Positions 22,019-33,055 of a DNA stretch of 60,000 nt are shown here, one piece after another. A program made the translations under genes and the position numbers. The DNA comes from Zygnema cylindricum (Eukaryota; Streptophyta; Zygnematophyceae; Zygnematales; Zygnemataceae), in the NCBI GenBank assembly GCA_037447655.1, contig JBBHKE010000667.1, positions 64,001 through 124,000 of the forward strand, in the 5' to 3' direction. The notes beneath the pieces are model-generated. The model was not told the origin of the DNA and did no database searches. It saw only the letters and a program-made list of their open reading frames with translations. How positions within the stretch are numbered: position 1 is the stretch's first letter; each line of letters starts with the position of its first letter.

Positions 22019-22882
22019 GAAGAGAGAGGTAGGAATCACAATGTAATTTATCTCACTCATAGAGAGGCCATTGGAAATGTACTTGAAAGATTTGGCATGG
22101 CAGAGGCAAAGAGGAGTGCCACTCCTATGGAGTTCACGAAAAAAGTGGAAGGAAAGGAGACAGATGGAGGAATGCTACTCGAGGATGACATTGAACTAGC
22201 AGAGTCAGAGTTGATATCCACAATTCCCTACAGAGAGGTTGTTGGGAGTCTTATCTATTTCATGGACTGCACGCGTCCTGACATTGCAGCGGCAGTTGGA
22301 GCTTTGAGCCGAAGCCTTCAAAACCTGAAAAAATCAGATTGGGAGGCAGCAAAACGAGTTCTCAGATACCTTGCAGGAACACAGGATATCCAACTTTCTC
22401 TTGGAGGAGATGAAGTGAAAATTAGCACCTGGAGCGATGCGAGTTTTGGTGACATGCCAAGCCGACGCTATACCAATGGATTCATTTTGAAGATCGGTAA
22501 TGGTACTTCCAACTAGACCAGCAAGCTTCAAAAGGTGACTGCTCAATCAACCATGGAAGCTGAATATATGGCAGCCAGCTCAATTGTTAAAGAGGTTTTT
22601 TGGGTAAAATCTCTTTTACAAGAACTAAAATTTATGCAGTCAAGTCCTCAAGTCCTATGGTGTGAGAATCAAGTTGCTATTGCTATTGCTTCTACTCAAA
22701 GTCATCAGTTCAAAAGTAAGCATATTGATATTAAATTACACTTTGTGAGAGAAAAGGTGATGGCTAGAATTTTGAAGCTAAGCTACTTACCGGATGAGGA
22801 AATGCTGGAAGATATGTTGGCAAAACCCCTGCCTGCACCAAAATTAAAATTATGTAGAGAGGCATGTGGTTTTAGTGGCTAG
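22019..22882 (+). pseudogene. Element C: RNase H
   Basis: Two open parts (22097-22516 and 22535-22882) parted by a TAG at Trp: IPYREVVGSLIYFMDCTRPDIAAAVGALSR, RVLRYLAGTQD, STWSDASFGD (Asp), STMEAEYMAASS (Glu), VLWCENQVAIAIA, QFKSKHIDIKLHFVREKV (Asp) and the terminal LEDMLAKPLPAPKLKLCREACG. It ends 14 bases before the polypurine tract TTAGGGGAG (22898-22906). Confidence 0.88.
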
Positions 22883-22908
22883 TAGAGTCTAAAGCTTTAG
22901 GGGAGTGG

Positions 22909-23784
22909 TGTTTTGAAAGCTTTAGTCCTCACTAAGCCTCCTATGTGAGGGGAGTGTCTTTTGAGTACTTAGTTTATCTTGTGGAAGCCTGGTTCAATAT
23001 GTACCAGAATTAGTGTGATAGTGAACAGTGAGAGAGTACAGTGTGTATCACATTATCAGGACACGCGTCAGCAAACTGAAATGAGACACTCTGCAAGACT
23101 TGGTTCTACCACTCAGATTCACCGGAACACCAAGGTGTCACACAAAGTTTCATCTTGGATGAAACTTCTAAAAGATGGACGGAGGAAATTTGTTACTGAT
23201 GGACGCTGGTTAACCAAGACAACGTCTATGATTATCCGACGTGTTTTGTACATTATAGTGTGACGTAACATATTCCGGTTTTGTACATAGGCGTGTTCTA
23301 TTTGATTAAGGACTTAATTCATATTCATTTTATATGACATACCTTGACATATTCAGGTATCCTCCTTTGCTCATGTAGATATTATGGTTGCATGGTTGGT
23401 ATGCCTTCTTACCTTGGTTAGGATAGTGATTGGCTATTAGCTTTCAGAACGTTAGATCTTTTAGGTATAAGAGTAGGACTTAACCATTTCAGAAGTTAGG
23501 AAGTTGTTGTATCAAATTATGCTTTAGCAGTTTGATATTTTTGACTGCGAGTTTCTCTCACATCTATTTGCAGATTTCTATGTAAATTTTCACTTGTGTT
23601 CCTCTTTGTATTATCTGCATTGTTTCAGATTTGTAGGCTATTTGGTTGCCTAATTTGTCTTTGGCTGTGTTCCAAAGTTGCATATTTTTCTCATCATCTG
23701 TGAGAGCTTCTTGTTTGTCTGAATTTTGTGATGACTACTCTTACCTCATCTTCATCTTTAGTGGGTGTAGTATCCACAGAACAA

Positions 23785-23786
<2 letters not shown>
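22909..23786 (+). repeat. Element C 3' LTR
   Basis: 878 bp, starts TGTTTTGAAAG right after the polypurine tract and ends GAACAACA. It carries the gag start region again (MTTLTSSSSL) as expected for coding sequence in U5. Immediately followed by CT repeats. Confidence 0.92.
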
Positions 23787-23860
<74 letters not shown>

Positions 23861-23870
23861 NNNNNNNNNN
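23787..23870. repeat. (TC)n microsatellite and assembly gap
   Basis: 74 bp of TC repeat (23787-23860) followed by ten N (23861-23870). The true repeat length is unknown. It matches in composition the CT run at 17788 on the other side of element C. Confidence 0.95.
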
Positions 23871-24070
23871 GTGTCTAACCAGTTTAATCTTCAACCTAAC
23901 TTTTCCTTTTGGTACTATAAACGATCCTATACTACTTCTACATTTTCCTATATCTCAGATACTAGATTTCTCTTTTCTATATTAGAATCACTTTATAGAT
24001 CGCCAATATGTAATTCCCTTTAGATATCTATGGAAATTTGTATGTTTTTATCAGTTTTAGTCTAAATGGA
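23871..24070. other. AT-rich sequence without recognisable feature
   Basis: 200 bp between the gap and fragment J. No motif, repeat boundary or coding similarity noticed. Confidence 0.6.
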
Positions 24071-24956
24071 TTCTTTCGAACAGTTTCTACTTCTCCCATA
24101 TCCTTCGATTCGTAGTCTATTTTCACCATGTAATCAGCTTCGATAAGAGTTGGTACTAGGGGTGCTATGGCTGAATCCTCTTTGGTCTGATTTGTACTTG
24201 CAAGATCATCATCTTCTCGAAAACTTTGATAGTTAGGAGGCTCAAAGTTATTAGAATTTTATGACTCAAATCTGATTTTGACTATTTTTGTATGTTTAAA
24301 GGTATCTATAGATTTCCCTTAATGTATAACCGCTAGATATTTCACTAAGATTATATCTTTTCTCTTTAGATCATAGACTCTATATCCTTTTACATCTTCA
24401 TCATATCCTAGCAAATATCATGGTTTTCCTTTTCAATCCAACTTCTAATTTGACCAATCTGTGTCTAGACTAAACACTTGACTATCGAAATCCTTTAAGT
24501 GTGATATATCTTCCTTTCGGCCGGTCCATCTTTTATATGGAGTTTGGCCTTTTACTTCCAAAGTAAGAACTCTATTCTTGAGATAATTAGCATAGTCCAT
24601 TGCTTCTGCCCACAATCTCTTTCCTATCTTCTTATCCGACAACATACTCCTTGCACTATCACTTAATGTCATATTTAACCTCTCGGTTACACCATTCTGC
24701 TCAAGATTTTCAGGGACTGTCTTTTGGTGTTGCACTCCATCTTCTCTATGAAAATCCTCAAACTGACTTGAGGTATAATCTCCCCCATTATCACTCGTTA
24801 CTTTCTTAATGGCGGTTTCATGGAGTTACTCACTCCACGCTTTATATTCTTTAAAAATGTGTGGGCCAAATGATTTTTTTTTTTTAAATACACTTTGGAA
24901 TACCGAGACCAATCATCAATGATTTTCATCATAAACCTCTTACCCCCGGGTGAAGT
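24071..24956 (-). pseudogene. Fragment J: copia integrase and linker
   Basis: Parallels element D 8057-8947: linker with a KIVKI and LPDYQSFRED-like stretch, an integrase C-terminal block, the open piece 24445-24735 (PENLEQNGVTERLNMTLSDSARSML, FVRAKANDYANYLKNR-type block, YKRWTGRKEDISHLKDF) and the start of the core (VTSDNGGDYTSSQF near 24780). Cut at 24956 by an LTR that begins tgtgcaatttt. Dead fragment of the D family. Confidence 0.78.
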
Positions 24957-25968
24957 GTGCAATTTTGTGTCCTCTATTGGACTACAAAATTCAGGAAGAC
25001 TCTAAATAGTTTTTAACTTACCCACTTTCAATGGCAACCACAGCTGCCCAAGCAAACAAGTTGATAATCTGACTACACCCTTGTGCAGCCTGACTCTTTT
25101 GAGTTTGTAGGAAAAAGAATCTTTGAAAACGCCCAACCAGGCGATTAGTTATAGGGTGGCAAAGATGTTAATATATACAAACTCTCAAAGAGAGAGAAGA
25201 CCATCTACCAGATTTTTCTAAGTCCTAGCTCCCTCTCACAACCCCTATCTACTTACTCTACGAACTAATCATAACATTGTACAGTACAAGAAAGTACTAG
25301 TGCGGATGTAATTTTTGTACGGCCTTTGTACGATAAGGCCATTAAGCGGACGCGTGTCCACTTTTCACTAGTCCGTATGTTCCTCGAAATTCCCGCGACC
25401 GAATGTTATCTATCTACGTGGCGCCAAGTCATGCCACGTCACAAAATGCCAAAGGGACCATTCCAGGATCTTCGCAATGATGTGCGCCGTTGGATAGAAT
25501 TTAGAATTTGATCTCAACCGTCGAAACAAATGTCTGATTCATTTGTTTCGTGCGGAATCATATCCGTAATGTATTTAACTCGGTCTATGTATCTATGCTT
25601 GTATTTTCGTTAATCAGAATAGCTACCGTAACACTTTTTAAATATTTATCAAACCCTATATACTCCAGGGAACTTCTACAAGAGCCTGGTTACAGTGAAC
25701 GGCTCGCCATGCTCTGCCGGTCGGAGGTTCGAGTCTTGTCGGACTCAACCTTTTGTTAAGAGTGACTTAGGTCACTCTTGTACTGCAAAAGTGGAGCTGA
25801 GGCAACCACAGCTCCAATACTCTCTCTCTCTCTCTCTCATTCAGTGACTACAACAAGTATGAGGGATGGAGAGAGATAGGTGGAGGCTGATTGCTTTCGC
25901 TCTCTTTTCTATTCATCTATTTAGACCTGAAAATACTTATATTAAATATTTTTTAGTTATTTTCAACA
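24957..25968 (-). repeat. Copia LTR of composite X, left (minus orientation)
   Basis: 1012 bp, plus-strand ends tgtgcaattttg and ttttcaaca. Polypurine tract AATGGGAG at 25969-25976 on the minus strand. It contains a GTAC block (25280-25330), the TTTGTTTCG palindrome (25520-25552), a tRNA-like arm (25682-25747) and a short CT run (25819-25838). It serves as the 3' LTR of the RNase H piece to its right. Confidence 0.82.
25682..25747 (+). other. tRNA-like module in the left X LTR
   Basis: On the strand opposite to the LTR: gagcctg pairs six of seven bases with cggactc at the far end, as an acceptor stem would, and the B-box-like ggttcgagtct is at 25726-25736. It is only 66 nt and the T-stem has a mismatch, so a remnant rather than a tRNA gene. 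Confidence 0.5.
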
Positions 25969-26383
25969 CTCCCATTATTTTCTAGTCTAGTTTTAATTTT
26001 TCTTTCAACCCGCATTTTTCCCTACAATATTTAATTTGGGAGAGGGCACGGGTTTGGTCATCATGTCAGCCACCATTTCTTCATCAGGTCTATACACAAG
26101 ATTCAAAATTTTATTTTCAATTTTTTCTCTTACGAAGCTCAATCTTATGTCCATATGTTTAGCTTTGAAATGATGTTTTGGATTGGATGCAATTGCAATT
26201 GCAGCTTGATTATCACAAAAAACTTTATGCACTCCCTCCATCATATACCCAGTTCTTCCAGCAATGACTTGACCCACATCAATTCTTTCACAGTAGAACA
26301 AGAGGCCATATACTAAGCCTCCATAGTAGACTGAGCAACCACCTTCTATTGTTTGCTGCTCCAACAACAAGCACCTTCCCCCA
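25969..26383 (-). pseudogene. Composite X: RNase H fragment (minus)
   Basis: VLYVGEGACC at the right edge, then a stop-broken QQTIEGGCS region (the STMEAEYMA place), SLLEELGYMMEGVHKVFCDNQAAIAIASNPKHHFKAKHMDIRLSFVREKIENKI, MVADMMTKPVPSPKL, ending at the polypurine tract. It joins an oppositely oriented RT at 26384, so it is one arm of an inverted pair with 27380-27829. Confidence 0.82.
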
Positions 26384-27829
26384 AACTAAAATTGAACCCA
26401 GACAATACCATTGAGAGATATAAGGCTCGATTGGTAGCAAAGGGTTTCACCCAAAAAAAGGGGATAGAATATGAGGAGACTTTTGCTCCAGTTGTTCGGT
26501 TCCCATCAGTAAGGATTCTCCTCAGTCTACCCGCAGCGGAAAACTTGGAAATACACCAGATGGATATGAAGACTGCCTTTCTTAATGGTGAGTTAGAGGA
26601 AGAAATTTTCATGAGGCAACTAGAGGGGTTTGTGGAGGAAGGAGAAGAGAGCAAAGCCTTTAGGCTCATAAAGTCCTTATATGGACTGAAGTAGGCTCCC
26701 CGAGATTGGAATAAAAAACTAGATGTGTTTCTCACCGGTCTGGGATATATCCGAATCAGCTCTGACCATTTTATCTATATGTTTGAAGATGAGAATGGTG
26801 ACACAGCTGGTGTTAGCTAAATCTTTGGAAAAGATCAATAAGTTAAAGAAAGATCTTAGAAGCAGATTTGATATGAAGGATTTAGCGGAGGCAAGATATA
26901 TTTTAGGGATCCAAATGGAAAGAGATAGGGGGAAAAGGATTATCAGACTTACTCAGAAAGAAGCAATAGGCAATATGTTTGAAAAGTTCCAGATGGAAAA
27001 GGCAAACAGTTGTGTCACTCCCATGGATTTGAAGAAATTAAGTGATAGGAGTGTAGAAGAAGGAATGATAATCTTAGATGACCAGATGAGACAAGAGGAG
27101 AAAGAGTTTATTAAGTTTATTCCTTATAGACACGTAGTAGGAAGTTTGATCTACTTTATGAACTATATAAGGTCGGACAGAGCGGCAGCAGTATGAATCC
27201 TCACTAGGAGTCTTAACCATCTTAGGAAGAGAGATTTGGAGGCACCCAAGAGAGTCATGAGATATGTGGTAGAAAACGAGAGAGTTATGGTTGCATTTCG
27301 AAGGGGAGCGCACTTATATCACTTCTTGGAGTGATGCCAGTTATTGGGATGCACCTATGAGAAGATGTACTTCTAGGTATGTGTTGTATGTGGGGGAAGG
27401 TGCTTTTTGTTGGAGCAGGAAGTAACAAAAGGTGGTTGCTCATTCTACTATGGAGGCTGAGAACATGGCCTCTTCCTGAGCTGTGAAAGAGTTGATGTGG
27501 GTCAAGTCCTTGTTAGAAGAATTGGGGTATATGAAAGAGAAAGTGCATGAAGTGTTTTGTGATAATCAAGCTGCCATTGCAATTGGAGCTAATCGAAAAC
27601 ATCATTTCGAGGCTAAACATATGGACATAAGATAGAGTTTTGTGAGAGAAAAAGTTGAGAATAAGATTGTGAATCTTGTATATAGATCTGATGAGGAAAT
27701 GCTGGCTGATATGATGACAAAACCAGTGCCTTCTCCCAAGTTAAAATATGCCTTCTCCCAAGTTAAAATATTGCAGAGAAAAGTGTGGACTAAAATTGAA
27801 GTTAAAAATAGACTAGAAAATAAGGAGAG
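26384..27829 (+). pseudogene. Composite X: RT and RNase H (plus)
   Basis: KLNPDNTIERYKARLVAKGFTQKKGIEYEETFAPVVRFPSVRILLS, EIHQMDMKTAFLNGELEEEIFMRQ, IKSLYGLK then TAG (as in element H), SSDHFIYMFEDENG; a deletion at about 26797-26815 removes the YVDD block. RNase H follows: LAEARYILGIQMERDRG, KFIPYRHVVGSLIYFMN, then many stops to DEEMLADMMTKPVPSPKL at 27700-27740, where 20 bp ending the frame are repeated. Ends at polypurine AATAAGGAGAG. Confidence 0.82.
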
Positions 27830-28271
27830 TGTTGAAATTACTTGATTTATCAAGCATTGTCTAGGTCTAAATAGATCAGTATAAAAGGAAAAGAAAAGGG
27901 CGGACAACTTGCCTCCACCTCCTCCCTCTAGCCACCATACTTGATGTAGTCACTGAATGATAGAGAGGGTGGTTGAGCCATTGCTGCCTTAGTTCAACAG
28001 GCAAAACTAAAGAGTGACTTATGTCACTCTCAACAAAAGGTTGAGTTCGACAGGACTCGAACCTCCGGCCGGCAGAGCGTGGCGTAGCCGTCAGCTCTAA
28101 CCGGTCTGTCGTAGAAGTTCGTTACATTACACAGGATTTGATATTTATTTAACCATGGTTTTAATGAACTAGTCCGATTAACAGAATTGCAGATAACGAA
28201 TATATAACCCGTGTAAAATATAATTGCACACATCACGCACGACACAAATGAATTAGACATTTGTTAAGGTA
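27830..28271 (+). repeat. Copia LTR of composite X, right (plus orientation), truncated
   Basis: Starts TGTTGAAATTACTTG after the polypurine tract. It contains the ccattgctgcc segment and a tRNA-like arm on the minus strand at 28042-28108, and is cut near 28271 by a purine-rich tract. It is the mirror partner of the LTR at 24957-25968. Confidence 0.75.
28042..28108 (-). other. tRNA-like module in the right X LTR
   Basis: Minus strand carries GGTTCGAGTCC (B-box, 28053-28063), a near-perfect consensus, and gaactca at the 3' end. The upstream acceptor half does not pair well. Homologous to 25682-25747 in the opposite LTR. Confidence 0.5.
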
Positions 28272-28412
28272 CAGGGGGGAGGAAAAAGAGAAGGGGGAGA
28301 AGAGGGAGGGAGAGGGGAGATGGGAGAAGAGAGACGTGAGAGGGGAGTTGGGAGAAGAGACACGAGAGAGGGGAGAAGGCATAGGGGAGAGGAGAGTGGA
28401 AAAAAAAGTAAA
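28272..28412. repeat. Purine-rich tract
   Basis: GGGGAGAAGAGG-type purine run of about 140 bp. Like the one at 17650, it replaces the remainder of a plus-strand copia LTR directly after its tRNA-like block. Confidence 0.88.
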
Positions 28413-28446
28413 AGAACTAACGATATATCGTTAAATTGATGCATCG

Positions 28447-28709
28447 ATTTTAAGAGTGGTGTTCAAAAAGTGTTTTGAGATAATCAAGCAGCCATTGCCA
28501 TTTTTGCAAATCCTAAACACCACTTTAATGCCAAACATATGGGTATTAGACCTAGCTTCGTTAGGGAGAAGATAGAAGAAAAAAAAATCAGTTTAGAGTA
28601 TAGACCAGATATTGAAATGAAAGTGGATATGATGACCAATTCCCCTAAACTAATTTTCTGCAGAGAGAAGTGTGGTATTAAATTTAAGAGTGGCTTCATA
28701 TAAGGGGAG
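28447..28709 (+). pseudogene. Element K: RNase H 3' end
   Basis: LKSGVQKVF then TGA, DNQAAIAIFANPKHHFNAKHMGIRPSFVREKIEEKK, LEYRPDIEMKVDMMTN, PKLIFCREKCGIKFKSG and a stop, followed by polypurine TAAGGGGAG at 28701-28709. The left side is cut at about 28447. It matches the end of element D pol (5524-5760). Confidence 0.78.
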
Positions 28710-28871
28710 TGTAGAAATTAATGGTTCTTTTAGTACTTTCTAGATCTGAATTTGTTAAAATAAAACGTAGAAAAAAAATAGAGGCAGTCTGCCTCTAACT
28801 CCTCTTTTTAACTCCCACACTTTTTGCAATCATTGAAGGTAAGAGAGGGAGCTAGAGTCATGGCTACCTAC
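28710..28871 (+). repeat. Element K 3' LTR, part 1 (split by L)
   Basis: Starts TGTAGAAATTAATGG, the D-type LTR start. It continues to ccatggctacctac at 28871, where element L is inserted; the rest of the LTR resumes at 33056. The last five bases, cctac, are the target duplication. Confidence 0.85.
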
Positions 28872-31800
28872 TGAAATTCTATGGGCTCCATTGCCACACA
28901 GAATTCGCATATCAAAAGAAGCTAATCTAGATAGTGTCGACTCCAAGTTTATATAAACCCAAATGATTTAACCCTAGACAATCAGAGCCCCATTAAAGCT
29001 TTACCCCAGTGAAATAAGACTTTCTGTGTTCTCAGTTCCACCACAGAATGCAAAGTTAGAATATGAGATTTGGACACATTCACCCACTTTGACTTTCCCT
29101 TAGAAATGCAGCCACCTAGCCAGGCAAAATATCTGGCGGACTACACCCTTGTGTAGCTTAGACTTGCGTGAGTCAGCAGCAACAAGAATCAATGAAATTG
29201 GTCAACTGAGTTGATAGTTATGGCTGGCCAAAGTTTGCCATTTATACAAGGTGCTCTCTGGGAGAGGCAGCTACCTACCCAAAAAGTTCTAAGTCCTAGT
29301 CCCTCTCTAAACCCCTTCTACTGAAGTACGGCGCTAATCACAGGACTGTATCGTACAAAAAAATACAGGTGCCGGAGTACTTTTTGCACGGCAACTGTAC
29401 GACAGTACCATACAGGTGACAACTGTCACATCCAAAACTTATTATCTTGCGTTCCGGAGATTCCACAATCCTCTAGCGCATTTCCACGTGTCATCCGGAG
29501 TGGCGGCGCCAGAAAACGCAATAAACTTGTTCGGCGATCTCGACATTTATCTCGGCGGTCCGATCAAAAACGACATTCAATTTTAGTCGTCGAAATTGAT
29601 GCGCGGTATTTGTTTCTCTATTGAAACAAATGCCGCTATCCATTCTGTCCCCCTAACGTACTCCGTACTAAATGAAAGTGTATCTATGCACTAAGTATCA
29701 ATTTCGTGTTAAACGAATTACTCTACGTGTAATTATATATATATTTGTCAAACCCTACATAATATAACACTAATACTAGACTTAACGGCTAAAGCTACTG
29801 GCTGCGGGTGATCTGACGCTAGGCAGGTACTAAAATCAATTTCCTGGGTCCGTTCAGTGACTACAACAAGTGTGGGGGCTTGGAAAAGGGAGTCAGATGC
29901 GGACTGACTCTGCTCTTTTTCTATCCTAATAAAGACCTAGAAAATACTCAAATATCAACACTCCCCACATTTTCTAGTCTATTTCATTTCAACTCTTACA
30001 AACAAATAAACAAACACTCCCTCCCCTTTTTCCTTTTTCTTTTTCTTTTTCCTTTTATAAAACTTAAGAAAAATACTCTCGTATTTAAAATAATGCATTA
30101 GATGAACTGTAATAATAATTTCATCACACATTTCATTTAGCATCCCATTTATCATAAATCCGAGCAAAGATTTTATCCAACTTATCTCTTTTTCATCCAT
30201 ACTAAATCCACTTTCCTTCTTGCAATTCAAACAACCAGCCCCATCTCCAATTTGCAACACACACCCTGATGCTAACCCTTTTACAAGCACACCTTCATAA
30301 ATGCCATCACTCCCTTTAGTGATGTCAAACCCATTACCCCCAAAACATTAACTATCCTCACTCTCACCCATGCATTTCTTTCCACTCTCACTTTCTAAAT
30401 TTATTCCGAATAAATATTTCTCCTTCCCTAAACCTTTCATTAAATATTCCTCTTCTCCCTTATCCTTTAAAACCCCTTCTAGTTTCACTTCTTCCCTTTC
30501 ATCAGAAATCGTTGAAGTCTCCCTTTCCGACCAGTTTTCTAATTCCAAAATACCTTTAAAATTATCCTCATTAATTTTATCTTTCCCGTTTTGACTTATG
30601 GATCCTAGATCTGATTTTCTCATTTCTAAGTCATACACTCTACACTCCTCGACATCCTCAAGTTCCTCCTCTCTCTTTACTTCTCTTATGCCTCAAAAAA
30701 CACACTGTTGCCTTCGTGGAATTTCTTTGTACTTTTCTCTCTTCTCCATTCTACCGATGTGAAGAAGCTCCAAGATTTTTTCATTCTCCTCTTCCCCTTC
30801 TTCCTCCTCATTCACACTCTAACTTCTAAGTTCTTCCAAACGAGGACACTCCTCCATATAGTGACCCAGTTTCTCTACAAAGAAGCAAACCCATTTTTTT
30901 AAAAGCTCCCCTTTCTTTTCCTCTCCCTCTCTTTCCACCAAAGTTCCAATAAGGTTTACCTTTGTCTTTTTTCCTCTTATCACGCTTCCGCTCGTTACCG
31001 TCGTTTTTCTCATCACGCTTCTGCTCGTCACCGCCGTTCTTCTCATCATGCTTCTGCAAGTCACCACTAGTTGTAAATGCATTCACCCTGTTACTTCCCC
31101 TACGAAGCTCCAAAGTGCTTTCCCTCACAAGAATTATCCCCATGGTAATGCTCCAAGTCTATGAGGATCCATCCACTCCCTGCATACGGTAAATGATGTC
31201 TTCGTACTCATATGGGAGTTTCATAATTAGTGTATTAATCTTTCTCTCCTCAGATTCTACATTTCCCGCACTAGCAAGCTCAACATATAACGCAACAATA
31301 TCATTGCAAATCTCTATCATGCTACCGCCTTTATTAACATAGGCCTCTATTTCATGTTTTACTAACTGCTGCCTCTGTATAGTCTCACTCTTATAAATCT
31401 GAATTAGTGTTTCCCAGATTTTCGAAGACTTGATTAGACTTAAAAAAGTTATAGCTATGGACTTAGACACATATCTAAGTATGAGATGTTTTGCTGTAGT
31501 GTTTTTATATTCCCAAATTTTCCTATGATTTTCTTTAGTTTTTGGTTCACTTATAACCCCCACAAGTGGAACCGTAGCCGAGAGCCTAGCTCCCCTCACC
31601 ATAGGTGTCCCTTTATCCTTCTCCCCTATTTCCCCTTCCACGATAATGATCTTCCTTTCACCTTCCGTTGCATCTGAACTCCGGTTGGTTTTCTAGGCAG
31701 CGCCAGATGATTCTCCATAGTGAGCTCCTCTAAAGCCCAATGGCGGACACCTCTCTTATCCCGAAACAATTCCCTATAAGTGCTTTTCGAAAAGCAATCC

Positions 31801-33050
31801 CTCCATCGTAATCTCCTAATAAGTGAAGTCTGTTCCATCAAACATAGGCACCCTAGATGGTGGGCCCATAACCTGAAGTTCTATGGGCTCCATTGCCTCA
31901 CAGAATTCGCAGTTCAAAAGAAGTTAATCTAGATAATGCCGACTCCAAGTTTATAAAAACCCAAATGATTGACCACTAGACATCAGAGCCCCATTAAAGC
32001 TTCACACATGTGAAATAAGACTTTCTGTGTTATCAGTTCCACCACAGAATGCAAAGTTAGAATATGAGATTTGGACACATTCACCCACTTTGACTTTCCC
32101 TTAGAAATGCAGCCACCTAGCCAGGCAAAAACTCTGACCGACTACACCCTTGTGTAGCTTAGACTCCCGTTAGTGAGCAGCAACAACAATCACTGAAATT
32201 GGTCAACTGAGTTGATAGTTATGGCTGGCCAAAGTTTGCCATTTATACAAGGTGCTCTCTGGGAGAGGCAACTACCTACCCAAAAAGTTCTAAGTCCTAG
32301 TCCCTCTCTAAACCCCTTCTACTGAAGTACGGCGCCAATCACAAGACTGTATCGTACAGAGAAGTACAGGTGTCGGAGTACTTTTTGTACTGCAACTCTA
32401 CGACAGGACCATATAGGTGACAGCTGTCACCTCCAAAACTTATTATCTTGCGTTCCGAAGATTCCGCTATCCTCTAGCGCATTTCCACGTGTCATCTGGA
32501 GTGGCGGCGCCAGAAAACGCCATAAACCTGTTCCGCGATCTCTGCATTTATCACGGCCGTCCGATCTAAAACGACATTCAATTTTAGCCGTCCAAATTGA
32601 TGTGCGGTTTTGTTTCTCTATCGAAACAAATGCCGCTATCCATTATGTCCCTCTAACGTACTCCGTACTAAATGAAAGAGTATCTGTGCACTAAGTATCA
32701 ATTTCTAGTTAAACGAATAACTCTACGTGTAATTATATATATATTTGTCAAACCCTACATAATATAACACTAGTACTAGACTTAACGGCTAAAGCTACCG
32801 GCTGCGGGTGATCTGACGGTTGGTAGGTACCAAAATCAATTCCTGGGTCCGTCAATATCTTTTTTTGTAAATCTACCATTTATCTATTGTTGTCTTTTCT
32901 GGAGAGCTTAGGCAACCATGGCTCTAGCTCCCTTTCCAGCCTTTCAGTGACTACAACAAGTGTGGGGGCTTGGAGAAGGGAGTCAGAGGCGCACTGCCTT
33001 TGCTCTTTTTCTATCCTAATAAAGACCTAGAAAATACTTAGATATCAACA
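28872..33050 (-). mobile_element. Element L: gag-only copia derivative with TSD
   Basis: 4179 bp, minus strand, inserted in the LTR of element K with a 5-bp target duplication cctac (28867-28871 and 33051-33055). LTRs at 28872-29960 (1089 bp) and 31874-33050 (1177 bp) are clearly related but differ in length and bases; the left one lacks about 70 bp next to the ccatggctctagctcc segment. PBS at 31859-31873, polypurine tract CTCCCC complement at 29961-29966. Confidence 0.92.
29961..31893 (-). pseudogene. Element L: gag-only polyprotein (decayed)
   Basis: From the ATG at 31893: MEPIELQVMGPPSRVPMFDGTDFTY then TAG for Trp. Later frames show IWEYKNTTAKHLILRYVSKSIAITFLSL, KHEIEAYVNKGGSMIEICNDI, MGIILVRESTLELRRG, GKPYWNFGGKRGRGKERG, a damaged knuckle (C to F in VCFFVEKLGHYMEEC), FRGILELENWSERETSTISDE, KYLFGINLESESGKKCMGE and the end GLASGCVLQIGDGAGCLNCKKESGFSMDEKEISWIKSLLGF. 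Same reduced plan as element A: no protease, integrase or RT core. Confidence 0.82.
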
Positions 33051-33055
33051 CCTAC

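Larger units (their letters stand above)
17932..23786 (+). mobile_element. Element C: complete Ty1/copia retrotransposon
   Basis: 5855 bp, LTR to LTR, plus strand. LTRs of 877 and 878 bp start TGTTTTGAAAG and end GAACAACA; they differ at scattered bases, so the insertion is not recent. Domain order is Gag, protease, integrase, RT, RNase H, the copia order. A CT microsatellite lies on both sides, so no clear 5-bp target duplication can be read (left cttat, right tctct). The pol frame has at least eight stops or frameshifts. Confidence 0.9.
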
